Position numbers and translations under genes: made by a program. A model generated the notes under the pieces. That model did not search any database and was not told the origin of the DNA. It saw only the letters and a program-made list of their open reading frames with translations. Positions 1 to 7,830 of a stretch of 64,000 nucleotides of DNA are shown piece after piece (within the stretch, counting starts at the first letter, position 1; the number at the start of each line of letters is the position of its first letter). The DNA lies in NCBI RefSeq assembly GCF_900167165.1, contig NZ_FUXM01000007.1, forward strand, positions 1 through 64,000. Reading direction: 5' to 3'. Origin of the DNA: Carboxydocella sporoproducens DSM 16521 (GTDB lineage: Bacteria > Bacillota > GCA-003054495 > Carboxydocellales > Carboxydocellaceae).

Positions 1-250
1 TGACCTGAAGTTATTGGCCCTGTCCGTACGGTGACCCCGTTTAGCCGGTGTCGGACAAACCGGTAGGCGTCCTAACAGGACGCGGGAGGCGGAGTTATAC
101 TCCCACCGGGAGGTCAGCATAAACCGGTGCAGTACTCCCGTCCGGGTGGAACTCCCGGGCCGAGGTCCCCTGTCGCCCTGCCCCGCGGGGGTAAATCAAG
201 TATTCGGAAAGGAGGCGAAATCCTGGTCTGGGGGCCAACTTGGCTGGAGA
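1..250 (+). other. GC-rich hairpin-dense leader upstream of prmA, possible structured RNA
   Basis: No credible protein is encoded here. The stretch is much richer in G and C than its surroundings and packed with short inverted repeats. TGTCCG (21-26) pairs with CGGACA (52-57), GCGTCCT (67-73) pairs with AGGACGC (77-83) across a 3-nt loop, GGGAG (84-88) pairs with CTCCC (100-104), and CCCCGCGGGG lies near 181-190. This could be the 3' part of a structured RNA or a long leader of prmA. I do not recognise a known family (no T-box, SRP, RNase P or tmRNA signature). The window edge may cut it. Confidence 0.35.
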
Positions 251-286
251 TAAAAACAGTCAAGTTTTTTGAACCAGGTTGGGCAA

Positions 287-1225
287 ATGAAGTGGCAGGA
301 AATTCAGGTGACTGTCCACCGGGATGGAGTGGAAGCGGTAGCCAATATTCTACATGAGACTGGAGCCAATGGAGTAATCATCGAAGACCCGCAGTTGAAA
401 TGGCAATACATTGAGGAGAAACGCTGGGATTATTATGAATTTCCCGAGGAAGAGGCGGGTGATCCCGATCTGGTGGTGGTCAAGGCTTACCTGCCCGAAG
501 GAACAAAGCTGGCCGCCCAGGTGGAAGATGTGAAGCGGGCGGTCAATGACCTGAAACATTATCATTTGCCCGGACTCTATTGTGAACTGGCCTTTTCCCT
601 GGTTGATGACCAGGACTGGGCGACCTCCTGGAAAAAATATTTTAAAACGGAAAAAATAGGAGAGAAGATAGTGATCAAACCCACCTGGGAGGATTATCAG
701 GCTCAGGATGGGGAGATCGTGGTAGAACTGGATCCGGGGATGGCCTTTGGCACCGGAACCCATCCCACTACTGCCATGTGTATCCGGGCCCTGGAAAAAC
801 TTTTCCCCGGTCCCAGAGTTGTCTATGATGTGGGCACCGGTTCTGGCGTGCTGGCCATCGTGGCCGCTAAACTGGGGGCAGAAGATGTCCTGGCCATCGA
901 TCTGGATGAAACGGCGGTCAAGGTGGCCTGGGAAAATGCCGACCAGAATGATGTCACCCATATTGTCCGGGTGGAAGAAGGCAATTTGCTGGATACAGTG
1001 GCCGAGCCCGCGGATTTGATTATCGCCAACATTATCGCTGATATCATCATCATGGTTACACCGGCAGTAAAGGAACACCTGCTGCCTGGTGGCCGGTTCC
1101 TCTGTTCCGGCATTATCGAGGAAAGGGAACAGGAGGTCAGGGCTGCCCTGGAGGTCAGTGGCCTGACTATAGTGGAAACCTGGCGGGATAGCGGCTGGGT
1201 AGCTATGCTGGCCGAAAGGAGATAG
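287..1225 (+). CDS. prmA: Ribosomal protein L11 methyltransferase PrmA
   Basis: The predicted protein has 312 residues, the usual PrmA length. It uses S-adenosylmethionine to trimethylate lysines of ribosomal protein L11 in the cytoplasm. The N-terminal substrate domain (about 1-110) starts MKWQEIQV, as in the family. The catalytic Rossmann domain shows GMAFGTGTHPTT (151-162), the SAM motif DVGTGSG (181-187) and the NIIAD motif IV near 243. I chose ATG 287 over the in-frame TTG at 269 because PrmA proteins begin MKW. The Shine-Dalgarno site is weak. rsmE follows after 3 bases, so the genes are probably one operon. Confidence 0.93.
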   Translation: MKWQEIQVTVHRDGVEAVANILHETGANGVIIEDPQLKWQYIEEKRWDYYEFPEEEAGDPDLVVVKAYLPEGTKLAAQVEDVKRAVNDLKHYHLPGLYCELAFSLVDDQDWATSWKKYFKTEKIGEKIVIKPTWEDYQAQDGEIVVELDPGMAFGTGTHPTTAMCIRALEKLFPGPRVVYDVGTGSGVLAIVAAKLGAEDVLAIDLDETAVKVAWENADQNDVTHIVRVEEGNLLDTVAEPADLIIANIIADIIIMVTPAVKEHLLPGGRFLCSGIIEEREQEVRAALEVSGLTIVETWRDSGWVAMLAERR

Positions 1226-1228
1226 GAG

Positions 1229-1990
1229 ATGACCCGCTTTTTTGTCCAACCAGAGCAAATCGGTGAACAGTATATTACCATCACCGGGGACGATGCCTAC
1301 CATTTGGCCCGGGTGCTGCGGGCCAAACCGGGAGAGCTGCTGGAGGCCGTCTGCGGTGATGGTTATGTATATTCCGGGGAAATTGTGGAAATTGCTAAAG
1401 ATAGGGTGTTTGCCCGCAGGCAGGAGCGTCAGCCTGACCTATCCGAATCCCCTCTGGAAATCTGTCTGGTTCAGGGGCTACCCAAAGGGGAAAAAATGGA
1501 GCTGGTACTGCAGAAAGGTACAGAGCTGGGGGTCAAGCGCTTTATCCCCCTGGTTATGGCCAGGACGGTAGTAAGGCTGGAAGGCAATAAAGCCGCCGAA
1601 CGGGTGGAACGCTGGCGCAAGATCGTACGGGAAGCGGCCAAACAATGCCGCCGTGGGCTGGTGCCGGAAGTGGACCCAGTTGCAACCTGGGAACAGCTCT
1701 GGCCGCAAATCCAGGCAGGGGACCTGCTACTTCTGCCCTGGGAAGAAGAGCAAAGCCGGGGGTTAAGGCAGCTGGCTGCTACTCTGCCGGTTCCTGGCCC
1801 CCGCCGCGTCTTTGTCATCATTGGCCCTGAAGGAGGGATAACCCCGGAGGAAGCAGCAGCGGCCCTGGAAAAGGGGGCCATCAGCATCAGCCTGGGGCCT
1901 CGGATTTTGCGCACAGAAACGGCGGCTATCACTGCAATCAGTCTGATCCAGTATCTCTGGGGCGACCTAGGAGGTGAGCCTAATGGCTGA
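1229..1990 (+). CDS. rsmE: 16S rRNA m3U1498 methyltransferase RsmE
   Basis: This 253-residue SPOUT-class enzyme N3-methylates U1498 of 16S rRNA. It has the N-terminal PUA-like domain (1-70, MTRFFVQPEQ) and a C-terminal trefoil-knot SAM domain. That domain shows KGEKMELVLQKGTELG (87-101), IGPEGG (198-203) and LGPRILRTETA (222-232), all diagnostic of RsmE. It lies 3 bases after prmA and overlaps mtaB by 8 bases, so translation is likely coupled. The prmA-rsmE-mtaB order is common in Firmicutes. Confidence 0.94.
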   Translation: MTRFFVQPEQIGEQYITITGDDAYHLARVLRAKPGELLEAVCGDGYVYSGEIVEIAKDRVFARRQERQPDLSESPLEICLVQGLPKGEKMELVLQKGTELGVKRFIPLVMARTVVRLEGNKAAERVERWRKIVREAAKQCRRGLVPEVDPVATWEQLWPQIQAGDLLLLPWEEEQSRGLRQLAATLPVPGPRRVFVIIGPEGGITPEEAAAALEKGAISISLGPRILRTETAAITAISLIQYLWGDLGGEPNG

Positions 1991-3278
1991 ACGAACAGTA
2001 GCTTTTGCTACTCTGGGCTGCAAGACCAATCAGTATGAAAGTGAAGCCATGGCCTCCCTCTTTCGTCAGGCCGGCTACCAGGTAGTGGATTTTGAACAAC
2101 CGGCAGATGTCTATATCATCAATACCTGTTCTGTTACCCATCTCAGCAACCGCAAAAGCCGCCAGTTGATCCGGCGGGCTGCCCGCCGGGGTGGGCTGGT
2201 GGTGGTGACTGGCTGTTATGCCCAAACGGCTCCAGGGGAAGTGCTGGCCATCGAGGGTGTAGACCTGGTAGTGGGCACCCGCGACCGCCAGCAGCTGGTG
2301 CAGCTGGTGGAAGAAGCCCGCGCCGGTACGGAACCTCTGGCCCGGGTGGAGAATATCATGGAAGCAGCGGCTTTTGAGGAAATCGCTCCCGTTCTAGAGG
2401 AGGGGCGGGCCCGGGCTTTTGTCAAAATCCAGGAAGGCTGCAATAATTTCTGCAGTTATTGTATTATCCCCTATGCCCGGGGACCCCAGCGCAGCCGGGA
2501 GCCAGCCCGGGTGCTGGCGGAAATCCAGGCCCTGGTGGAACGGGGTTATCAGGAAGTGGTTCTGACCGGTATCTGTATCGGGGCCTATGGCCGGGAAGGC
2601 GGCGAGGGCGACCTGGCCTGGCTGGTGGAAAAAATCTGCCGGGAAACAGGCATACGCCGTTTACGCCTGGGCTCTATTGAGCCCACTAACCTGACACCGG
2701 CCTTGTTAGAGATAATGGCAGATTATCCACAGGTTTGTCCCCATCTACATATCCCCCTGCAAAGCGGCTGTGATGTAACCTTAAGGGAAATGAACCGCCA
2801 TTACAGCACCTATGAGTATGCCCGCCTGCTGGGAGTGGTGCGGGAATTTTTGCCCCAGGCGGCTATAACTACCGATGTGATTGTGGGATTTCCCGGGGAA
2901 TCAGGGGAACACTTTGCCGCAACTAAAGACTTTATCAGCCAGATGGGTTTTGCCCGCTTGCATGTTTTCCCTTACTCACCACGTCAGGGAACTCCTGCTG
3001 CAGAACGGACAGACCAGGTTCCGGCAGCGGTGAAGGAAAAGCGGGTGAAAGAGCTAAACCAGCTGGGACGACAGCTGGCCCGCAATTATGGACAGCGTTT
3101 TCTTGAAACAATCCAGGCAGTGCTGGTGGAACAGGAATATAAAGACGGTTTCTGGGAAGGCCTGACCGCCAATTATTTACGGGTTTTGTTACCAGCCCGG
3201 CCAGAGGAAAGAGGACAGCTAATTTCTGTTCGCCTCATCGGATGGCGTGGAGATTATCTGGTTGGGGAAAGATTGTAA
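1983..3278 (+). CDS. mtaB: tRNA (t6A37) methylthiotransferase MtaB
   Basis: This 431-residue radical-SAM enzyme converts t6A37 to ms2t6A37 in tRNA. The N-terminal methylthiotransferase domain carries LGCKTNQYE (11-19) with cluster cysteines C13, C49 and C78. The radical SAM cluster CNNFCSYC is at 153-160, and the C-terminus fits a TRAM domain. ATG 1983 is chosen over GTG 1974 because AGGAGGTGAG (1969-1977) sits just before it. The gene overlaps the rsmE end by 8 bases. Confidence 0.93.
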   Translation: MAERTVAFATLGCKTNQYESEAMASLFRQAGYQVVDFEQPADVYIINTCSVTHLSNRKSRQLIRRAARRGGLVVVTGCYAQTAPGEVLAIEGVDLVVGTRDRQQLVQLVEEARAGTEPLARVENIMEAAAFEEIAPVLEEGRARAFVKIQEGCNNFCSYCIIPYARGPQRSREPARVLAEIQALVERGYQEVVLTGICIGAYGREGGEGDLAWLVEKICRETGIRRLRLGSIEPTNLTPALLEIMADYPQVCPHLHIPLQSGCDVTLREMNRHYSTYEYARLLGVVREFLPQAAITTDVIVGFPGESGEHFAATKDFISQMGFARLHVFPYSPRQGTPAAERTDQVPAAVKEKRVKELNQLGRQLARNYGQRFLETIQAVLVEQEYKDGFWEGLTANYLRVLLPARPEERGQLISVRLIGWRGDYLVGERL

Positions 3279-3365
3279 ATTTTTTGCGACAATAAGCAGG
3301 ATTTGTTGTGGTAAATAGCGAATTATATAGTGTTGCAACCAGTATTCGGCGGAAGGAGGTGTACT

Positions 3366-3710
3366 ATGCAGGACTGCATTTTTTGCAAGATCGTCAACAG
3401 GGAAATCCCGGCCAAAGTAGTATATGAAGATGAAAAAGTGCTGGTTTTCCACGATATTAACCCGGTGGCACCCATTCATCTTTTGCTTATTCCCAAGCAG
3501 CACATCCCTCATTTGCTGGCTGCGGATGAAGTTGACGAAGCACTGTTGGGACACCTTCAGCTTGTCGCCGGACGGGTTGCCAAGGACCTGGGTTTGGAGG
3601 AAAAGGGTTTTCGACTCGTAACCAATAATTTGAAGGATGCGGGTCAGGTTGTTTTCCACCTCCACTACCACCTGTTAGCCGGGCGTCCCTTTGGCTGGCC
3701 GCCGGGTTAA
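3366..3710 (+). CDS. HIT-family nucleotide-binding hydrolase (Hint-like)
   Basis: This 114-residue protein starts MQDCIFCKIVNREIPA, as purine nucleoside phosphoramidase-type HIT proteins do. It carries the histidine triad HLHYHLL near residues 97-103, followed by AGRPFGWPPG. The family hydrolyses nucleoside phosphoramidates or similar alpha-phosphate-linked nucleotides; the in vivo substrate is unknown. ATG 3366 is preceded by AAGGAGGTG, which rules out an earlier in-frame start at 3330. It lies between mtaB and the promoter of rpsU. Confidence 0.9.
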   Translation: MQDCIFCKIVNREIPAKVVYEDEKVLVFHDINPVAPIHLLLIPKQHIPHLLAADEVDEALLGHLQLVAGRVAKDLGLEEKGFRLVTNNLKDAGQVVFHLHYHLLAGRPFGWPPG

Positions 3711-3719
3711 ATGGGGTTA

Positions 3720-3749
3720 TTGACACCCCTTTGTATTGTAGGATATAAT
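3720..3749 (+). promoter_or_regulatory. SigA-type promoter of rpsU-yqeY
   Basis: A consensus -35 TTGACA (3720-3725) and -10 TATAAT (3744-3749) are separated by 18 bases. The leader holds a small hairpin (GCGCT/AGCGC, 3757-3771) before the strong RBS of rpsU. It is one of the best vegetative promoters in the window, fitting a ribosomal protein gene. Confidence 0.85.
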
Positions 3750-3800
3750 AGGCAAGGCGCTTAATTAGCGCTAGGGTGCCAGTGGAGGGGAGGGAAACAG

Positions 3801-3977
3801 ATGTCTGAAGTTCGCGTGGGTAAAAACGAATCCCTGGACAGCGCCCTGCGGCGGTTCAAGAAATCCTGCCAGCGGGCCGGGGTTCTTTCTGAAGTGAGAA
3901 AACGGGAACACTATGAAAAACCCAGTGTTAAACGGAAGAAGAAGTCCGAAGCTGCCAGAAAGCGTAAGTTCCGCTAA
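3801..3977 (+). CDS. rpsU: 30S ribosomal protein S21
   Basis: This 58-residue basic protein begins [20 protein letters not shown] and ends in a lysine/arginine-rich tail ([15 protein letters not shown]), which is typical of bS21. It binds the 30S platform near the anti-Shine-Dalgarno end of 16S rRNA. GGAGGGGAGGG lies just before the ATG. yqeY follows 16 bases later, the usual Firmicutes pairing, and a strong promoter lies upstream. Confidence 0.95.
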   Translation: MSEVRVGKNESLDSALRRFKKSCQRAGVLSEVRKREHYEKPSVKRKKKSEAARKRKFR

Positions 3978-3993
3978 TTAAGGGGGTTACCTT

Positions 3994-4443
3994 ATGTCCC
4001 TGTTAGAGCGGTTGACAGCTGATATGAAAGAGGCCATGAAAGCCAAGGAAGCCGGGAAAGTCCGCCTCTCCACCATTCGCATGGCCAAATCAGCTATCAA
4101 GAACGCAGAAATTGAAAAAAAGCGGGAATTGACGGAAGAGGAAATCATCGAAGTCATTGCCCGTGAAGTCAAACAGCGGCGGGATGCCATGGAGGAGTAC
4201 CGCAAGGCTGGCCGTGAGGATATCGTCCAGCAGCTGGAAGCAGAGGTGGCAGTCCTGCTGCCTTACCTGCCAGAACAGCTGGATGAAAACCAGTTACGGC
4301 AACTGATCCAGGAAGCCATCGCAGCTACCGGGGCCCAGGGGCCTAAGGAAATGGGCAAGGTCATGGGCTATCTGATGCCGAAAATTAAAGGCCGGGCCGA
4401 TGGCAAACTGGTCAATCATCTGGTTAAGGAATATCTGGGATAA
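3994..4443 (+). CDS. yqeY: YqeY/GatB-YqeY domain protein
   Basis: This 149-residue helical protein matches the YqeY family: MSLLERLTADMKEAMKAKE, then LPYLPEQLDENQLRQ and the C-terminal GKVMGYLMPKIKGRADGK. The domain is shared with the tail of the GatB subunit of tRNA amidotransferase and may contact tRNA, but the role of stand-alone YqeY is not established. It follows rpsU by 16 bases and ends in an intrinsic terminator. In related genomes nfeD comes next; here about 4.2 kb of accessory DNA intervenes. Confidence 0.92.
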   Translation: MSLLERLTADMKEAMKAKEAGKVRLSTIRMAKSAIKNAEIEKKRELTEEEIIEVIAREVKQRRDAMEEYRKAGREDIVQQLEAEVAVLLPYLPEQLDENQLRQLIQEAIAATGAQGPKEMGKVMGYLMPKIKGRADGKLVNHLVKEYLG

Positions 4444-4450
4444 AAACAGG

Positions 4451-4476
4451 CCCGGGATCGAAGATCCCGGGCTTTT
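4451..4476 (+). terminator. Intrinsic terminator of rpsU-yqeY
   Basis: A perfect 9-bp stem CCCGGGATC/GATCCCGGG (4451-4459 and 4463-4471) with a GAA loop is followed by CTTTT. It ends the rpsU-yqeY transcript. A group II intron end begins a few bases after the T-run. Confidence 0.9.
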
Positions 4477-4479
4477 GAT

Positions 4480-4640
4480 GTGCGCCCGGCATGGGCGTTG
4501 TCTATAGGGTGGAAGTCCCGAACGGCAAAGGTAGCAGTAGCCGTAGCTTAAGAAGCGGGGCTAAAGCTCATCCGCTGTTATCTTCAGGCCGGTGTAATGG
4601 TCAATGGGGTAGTAATGGACGGGCTAACCCCCTAATTTTG
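4480..4640 (+). mobile_element. 5' remnant of a group II intron
   Basis: The segment starting GTGCGCCCGGCATGGG at 4480 and continuing GTCTATAGGGTGGAAGTCCC matches the conserved 5' end of domain I of bacterial group II introns, followed by a recognisable AGCAGTAGCCGTAGCTTAAG stretch. After about 4560 the similarity fades. No maturase/reverse transcriptase ORF and no domain V are visible, so this is a truncated, inactive fragment. It sits directly downstream of an intrinsic terminator, a target preferred by class C introns, although this 5' sequence resembles other classes as well. Confidence 0.7.
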
Positions 4641-5017
4641 GATACATACTTTTAAATTCTCAAGTTTTCGTTGATTTTTCTCTCAATCTAATAAAATTTC
4701 ATAAAATCACTTACTACTTTGTAGGCTTCGGCATATGTTTGGAACTCATACAAGCTTAAGCATTCTGCTTCTAGAATGTTTTTCCTGGAAAATACGAAAT
4801 TTGATTTGTGGACCATTATCTGTTCTGATAACAGGTTTAATTTCTCCCTCAAGTAGTTTTCGCTTCCATAATGCCTGTTCCAGTGTTCGTAAGTCGAATT
4901 GTAGTAGATAAACAAGTTATTTGACGAAACTTTTTGGAAAATATTAGTTGACAATGTTTTTTTTTATTATTACTTACGGGGCCCCAAAAAACTTCAAAGA
5001 ATTGGGGGAGATTATAT
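4641..5017. other. AT-rich intergenic stretch with no firm gene
   Basis: This stretch separates the intron remnant from the secreted amidase gene. It is much more AT-rich than the flanks. It holds one weak reverse ORF (4688-4954, TTG start, no RBS) that I do not accept. Near the end CCCCAA (4983-4988) can pair with TTGGGG (5002-5007), which overlaps the GGGGGAG ribosome binding site of the next gene. Confidence 0.5.
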
Positions 5018-5638
5018 TTGAAAGGTGGCATTTTAAGTAAATCCTATATTTGGGCTATTACTTTGGTCGTTTTAATTTTTATATTTACTTTAAGCCCTCA
5101 TGTTCATGCATACAACAGTACAGGCGCTGTTTCATATGCTGAAAAGTGGGCAAAAAGTCGAAACTCTAACTATCCATCATTTGATAACGATTGTACAAAC
5201 TTTGTTTCTCAGGCTATCCATGACCCTACGGGTGCTGGTAAACCCTTTGATGAGTCAGGATCATCCCAGTATTTTATGTGGTATATATATAAACGGTGGT
5301 GGGGATGGGATTATACCACAACCTGGTCAGTAGCAAGTCACTTTTATAATTACCTAAGAGAAAATCCAGCTGGCTCCTGGATTAACTCATGGAATCCTCC
5401 GCAACCTACCACACCTTCTGATATGAAGGAAGGTGACATACTTTTCTATGATTGGAATAACGATGGTTCTAAAGACCATGCAGCTATTGTGGTAGGATAC
5501 GGGACTGATCCTACTTCCGGTTATGTTGGTAATTTACAAGACCAGCATACTACTGACAGATATCATGCCATTTGGCACTTACGCCCTTACAATTCCAAAT
5601 GGACTACCACCGTAATTTATGATATGAGACCTTTTTGA
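5018..5638 (+). CDS. Secreted amidase-domain (Amidase_6-like) protein
   Basis: This 206-residue protein has a signal peptide or N-terminal anchor (1-31, a hydrophobic run ending HVHA). The mature domain resembles the putative amidase family found in Firmicutes spore or wall proteins: YAEKWA at 40-45, the cysteine motif NDCTNFVSQ with C59, and SKDHAAIVVGY with H154 as the likely Cys/His pair. It probably cleaves a peptide or amide bond outside the membrane; the substrate is unknown. The start is TTG 5018, seven bases after GGGGGAG. Codon use is AT-rich compared with neighbours, suggesting acquisition. A second secreted gene follows 18 bases later. Confidence 0.75.
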   Translation: MKGGILSKSYIWAITLVVLIFIFTLSPHVHAYNSTGAVSYAEKWAKSRNSNYPSFDNDCTNFVSQAIHDPTGAGKPFDESGSSQYFMWYIYKRWWGWDYTTTWSVASHFYNYLRENPAGSWINSWNPPQPTTPSDMKEGDILFYDWNNDGSKDHAAIVVGYGTDPTSGYVGNLQDQHTTDRYHAIWHLRPYNSKWTTTVIYDMRPF

Positions 5639-5656
5639 AAAGGGGACAAATAGATA

Positions 5657-6232
5657 ATGCAAGTTACAAAGAAAAGTTTATTTATCAGTACTCTTATTGT
5701 CTTATCCGCCTTAGTCATAATATGGGGAGGTCTGGGCTTTGTTGATAAAAATACAGCCGATGACCAGGCAGAGATTCGCCAGACAATTTTAAAATCTGTT
5801 GAATTAAGCCAGTCTCTTCCAGTACTCCCTGAACCTCAGGCATCAACCCCCCAGGAAAAAATTCCTGATCAAGTAAAAAGAATAATGTATGATAAGATTA
5901 CATCCAGCTTGATGGAAATCTACAGCTCCAAATCTCCCTTACTTATACAACGTATTAGCGCCTTACAACAAGCTGTTGACAAACAAGAGCTGGAAAAGTT
6001 CAGAGCCAGGGGTGGCGGCTACTCTAAAGTCGAAAACGTTCAGATTACTATCAATGGAGATTCAGCCACTGCCCAGGCTGATATTACCACCTGGTCAGAA
6101 TTTATCGAGGCAAATGGTAAAAAATTCAGGCCAGAAAATGGCGGACATTATGTATTTAGCCTGGTTAAAGAAAATGGTAAGTGGAAAATAACCGGTGAAG
6201 AATTTAGCTTTCTGCCTGGACAAGAACCTTAA
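5657..6232 (+). CDS. Membrane-anchored hypothetical protein, possible NTF2-like fold
   Basis: I do not recognise this 191-residue protein. It has one N-terminal membrane segment (about 7-28) and a helical middle (EIRQTILKSVELSQ). The C-terminal half is strand-rich, with the pattern VENVQITINGDSATAQADI then HYVFSLVKENGKWKITGEEF seen in NTF2-like/SnoaL-type extracellular domains. It starts at ATG 5657, 18 bases after the amidase gene and in the same AT-rich style, so the pair is probably co-transcribed and may act together at the cell surface. Confidence 0.6.
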   Translation: MQVTKKSLFISTLIVLSALVIIWGGLGFVDKNTADDQAEIRQTILKSVELSQSLPVLPEPQASTPQEKIPDQVKRIMYDKITSSLMEIYSSKSPLLIQRISALQQAVDKQELEKFRARGGGYSKVENVQITINGDSATAQADITTWSEFIEANGKKFRPENGGHYVFSLVKENGKWKITGEEFSFLPGQEP

Positions 6233-6241
6233 TCAATGTTA

Positions 6242-6273
6242 AAAAGGGGCTTTTTCAGCCCCTTTTCCTTTTT
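6242..6273. terminator. Bidirectional intrinsic terminator
   Basis: AAAAGGGGCT (6242-6251) and AGCCCCTTTT (6257-6266) form a 10-bp stem with a 5-nt loop, flanked by A-rich and T-rich tracts. It can end the rightward secreted-protein pair and the leftward transporter gene, which converge here. Confidence 0.88.
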
Positions 6274-6293
6274 AATCTCTGAGCTTAAGCACC

Positions 6294-7532
6294 CTAAGCC
6301 ACATGTTTTTCTTCCTGGCCTAAAAGGGCGACAGAGCGGGGAGCCCGCGTCACCAGAGACAGGCCGGCGGCCAGGACGCAGAGCAGGGCAGCGATATAAT
6401 AGGCATAAGTATAAGTGCCGGTGGTATCGGCTACCCAGCCTGCCAGTAACGGTCCCACCATACCGCCTACTCCCCAGGCGGTGAAAACAATCCCGTAGTT
6501 CAGCCCCAGGTTTCTGGTGCCGAAATAGTCAGCGGTAGCAGAGGGGAAGAGGGAGAGACAGGCCCCGTAATTGAAGCCAACCAGGGCAGCGCCGGCGGCC
6601 AGCAGGGACAGAGTGTTCAGTTTGGCGAACAGGCTCATGACAATTGCCTGCAGCACGAAGACCAGCAGCATGGTGCGGGTACGGCCGATAATATCAGAGA
6701 GGATCCCGGCAATTATTCGCCCTCCGGCATTGAAAATGGCCAGCAGAGCCACCAGGGCAAAACCCCACTGGATATTGAGCTGAACCTTGGCGATTTTGGA
6801 AAGATGGCCGATAATCATTAACCCGGCAAGGGAGCCGCAGGCAAACATGAGCCAGAGCAAATAGAACTGCCGGGTTTTCAGCATTTCCTGCCAGCTGTAG
6901 TCATTAACAGCAGGAGCAGTATTCTGGGGTTTGCCCGCAGGGCTGGCCACGGGAGCTTTGTAATCAGCGGGCGGGTTAGTCAACAGCTGGGCCAGCAGGG
7001 TGGCGACCAGCAGAAAGGCGATGCCCAGGATCCGGAAAGAATCATTGATTCCATATACTTTTAACAGGTAGTTGGTCAATGGGGCGATATAGACGGAAGC
7101 AAGGCCAAAACCGCTGACCACAATCCCGGTGATCAAGCCTTTCTTTTCCGGGGGAAACCATTTGACGGCAGCGGGGGTGGCGGCGGCATAACCTAGGCCT
7201 ATGCCGGCCCCGGCTAACAGGCCGAAAGAAATGGTGATCCCCATTACTGAATCGAAAAAGCTGGCCAGAATCAGGCCGCTACCAGTCAAGATGCCACCGA
7301 CCGTAGCTACAATTCGGGGGCCGGCTTTATCCTGCCAGCGCCCGGCGGGAATCATCATCAGGGCAAAAACCAGAATGGCCAGGGTATAAGGTAAAGAGGA
7401 TTGGGTTTTGCTCCAGTTCCACTGTTCAGTTAAAGCTTTGGCAAAGACGCTCCAGGCATATAGCACGCCCAGGGCCAGATTGATACCCGTCCCGGCCAGG
7501 GTCACAACCCAGCCGCGGGATGAATTAGCCAT
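6294..7532 (-). CDS. MFS transporter, oxalate/formate antiporter (OFA) family
   Basis: This 412-residue membrane protein has about 12 hydrophobic segments. OFA-type hallmarks are the N-terminal WVVTLAGTGINLALGVLYAWSVF, WNWSKTQSSLPYTLAI and the loop GRWQDKAGPRIV. The family exchanges small mono- or dicarboxylates; the actual substrate cannot be read from sequence. The start ATG 7532 has AGGAGGTGTGTGA directly upstream. The gene is alone on the reverse strand within an accessory region and shares a bidirectional terminator with the secreted gene pair. Confidence 0.85.
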   Translation of the reverse strand: MANSSRGWVVTLAGTGINLALGVLYAWSVFAKALTEQWNWSKTQSSLPYTLAILVFALMMIPAGRWQDKAGPRIVATVGGILTGSGLILASFFDSVMGITISFGLLAGAGIGLGYAAATPAAVKWFPPEKKGLITGIVVSGFGLASVYIAPLTNYLLKVYGINDSFRILGIAFLLVATLLAQLLTNPPADYKAPVASPAGKPQNTAPAVNDYSWQEMLKTRQFYLLWLMFACGSLAGLMIIGHLSKIAKVQLNIQWGFALVALLAIFNAGGRIIAGILSDIIGRTRTMLLVFVLQAIVMSLFAKLNTLSLLAAGAALVGFNYGACLSLFPSATADYFGTRNLGLNYGIVFTAWGVGGMVGPLLAGWVADTTGTYTYAYYIAALLCVLAAGLSLVTRAPRSVALLGQEEKHVA

Positions 7533-7554
7533 TTCACACACCTCCTGTTTTGAG

Positions 7555-7587
7555 GAAGGCGGGCCCCTGCCTTCCGGAGAGCTCTCC
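7555..7587. repeat. Two adjacent inverted repeats in the transporter leader
   Basis: GGAAGGC/GCCTTCC form a stem around a GGGCCCCT loop (about 7555-7576), followed at once by the perfect 12-bp palindrome GGAGAGCTCTCC (7576-7587). They lie in the probable 5' leader of the OFA transporter gene (reverse strand). They may be operators or RNA hairpins; no T-run follows, so a terminator is unlikely. The gap 7533-7830 otherwise holds only the promoter of the next operon. Confidence 0.4.
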
Positions 7588-7778
7588 TGAATTTGTTATT
7601 TCCTGTTATCAATTGTAAGCCATAAAGAGAAAAAAAGCGGTACAATTTCCGGTAATAAAAAAAAATAAATCCTGAATGGAAGTTATGAGCATATAAATGG
7701 TATATAGTAGAATTGACAAACAATTTGAAAATTTGGGTGAACGGGCTTGAATGATTATTCAATGGAAAGTTTGAAAAA

Positions 7779-7808
7779 ATGGCATTTTTCCCCTGTTTCA
7801 GGTATAAT
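7779..7808 (+). promoter_or_regulatory. Probable promoter of mntA-hepT
   Basis: ATGGCA (7779-7784) and a perfect TATAAT (7803-7808) are 18 bases apart. Transcription would start near 7815 and favour the ATG at 7831. The -35 is weak. Confidence 0.45.
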
Positions 7809-7830
7809 GGTAGCAAAGGCGGTGAGAAGG

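Noticed and set aside
127-357. Forward ORF of 76 residues before prmA
   Set aside because: It is Pro/Gly/Arg-rich, runs through the hairpin-rich region into prmA in another frame, and has no good RBS.
350-1303. Long reverse ORF opposite prmA
   Set aside because: It is a shadow of the PrmA reading frame; prmA has clear family motifs.
4688-4954. Reverse-strand ORF of 88 residues in the AT-rich gap
   Set aside because: It starts at TTG with only an A-rich tract upstream and no ribosome binding site, and shows no recognisable domain. Open frames of this size are expected by chance in AT-rich DNA only occasionally, so it is uncertain rather than impossible.
7713-7718. TTGACA as -35 of mntA-hepT
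   Set aside because: No -10 lies 16-18 bases downstream; the TATAAT at 7803 pairs better with 7779-7784.
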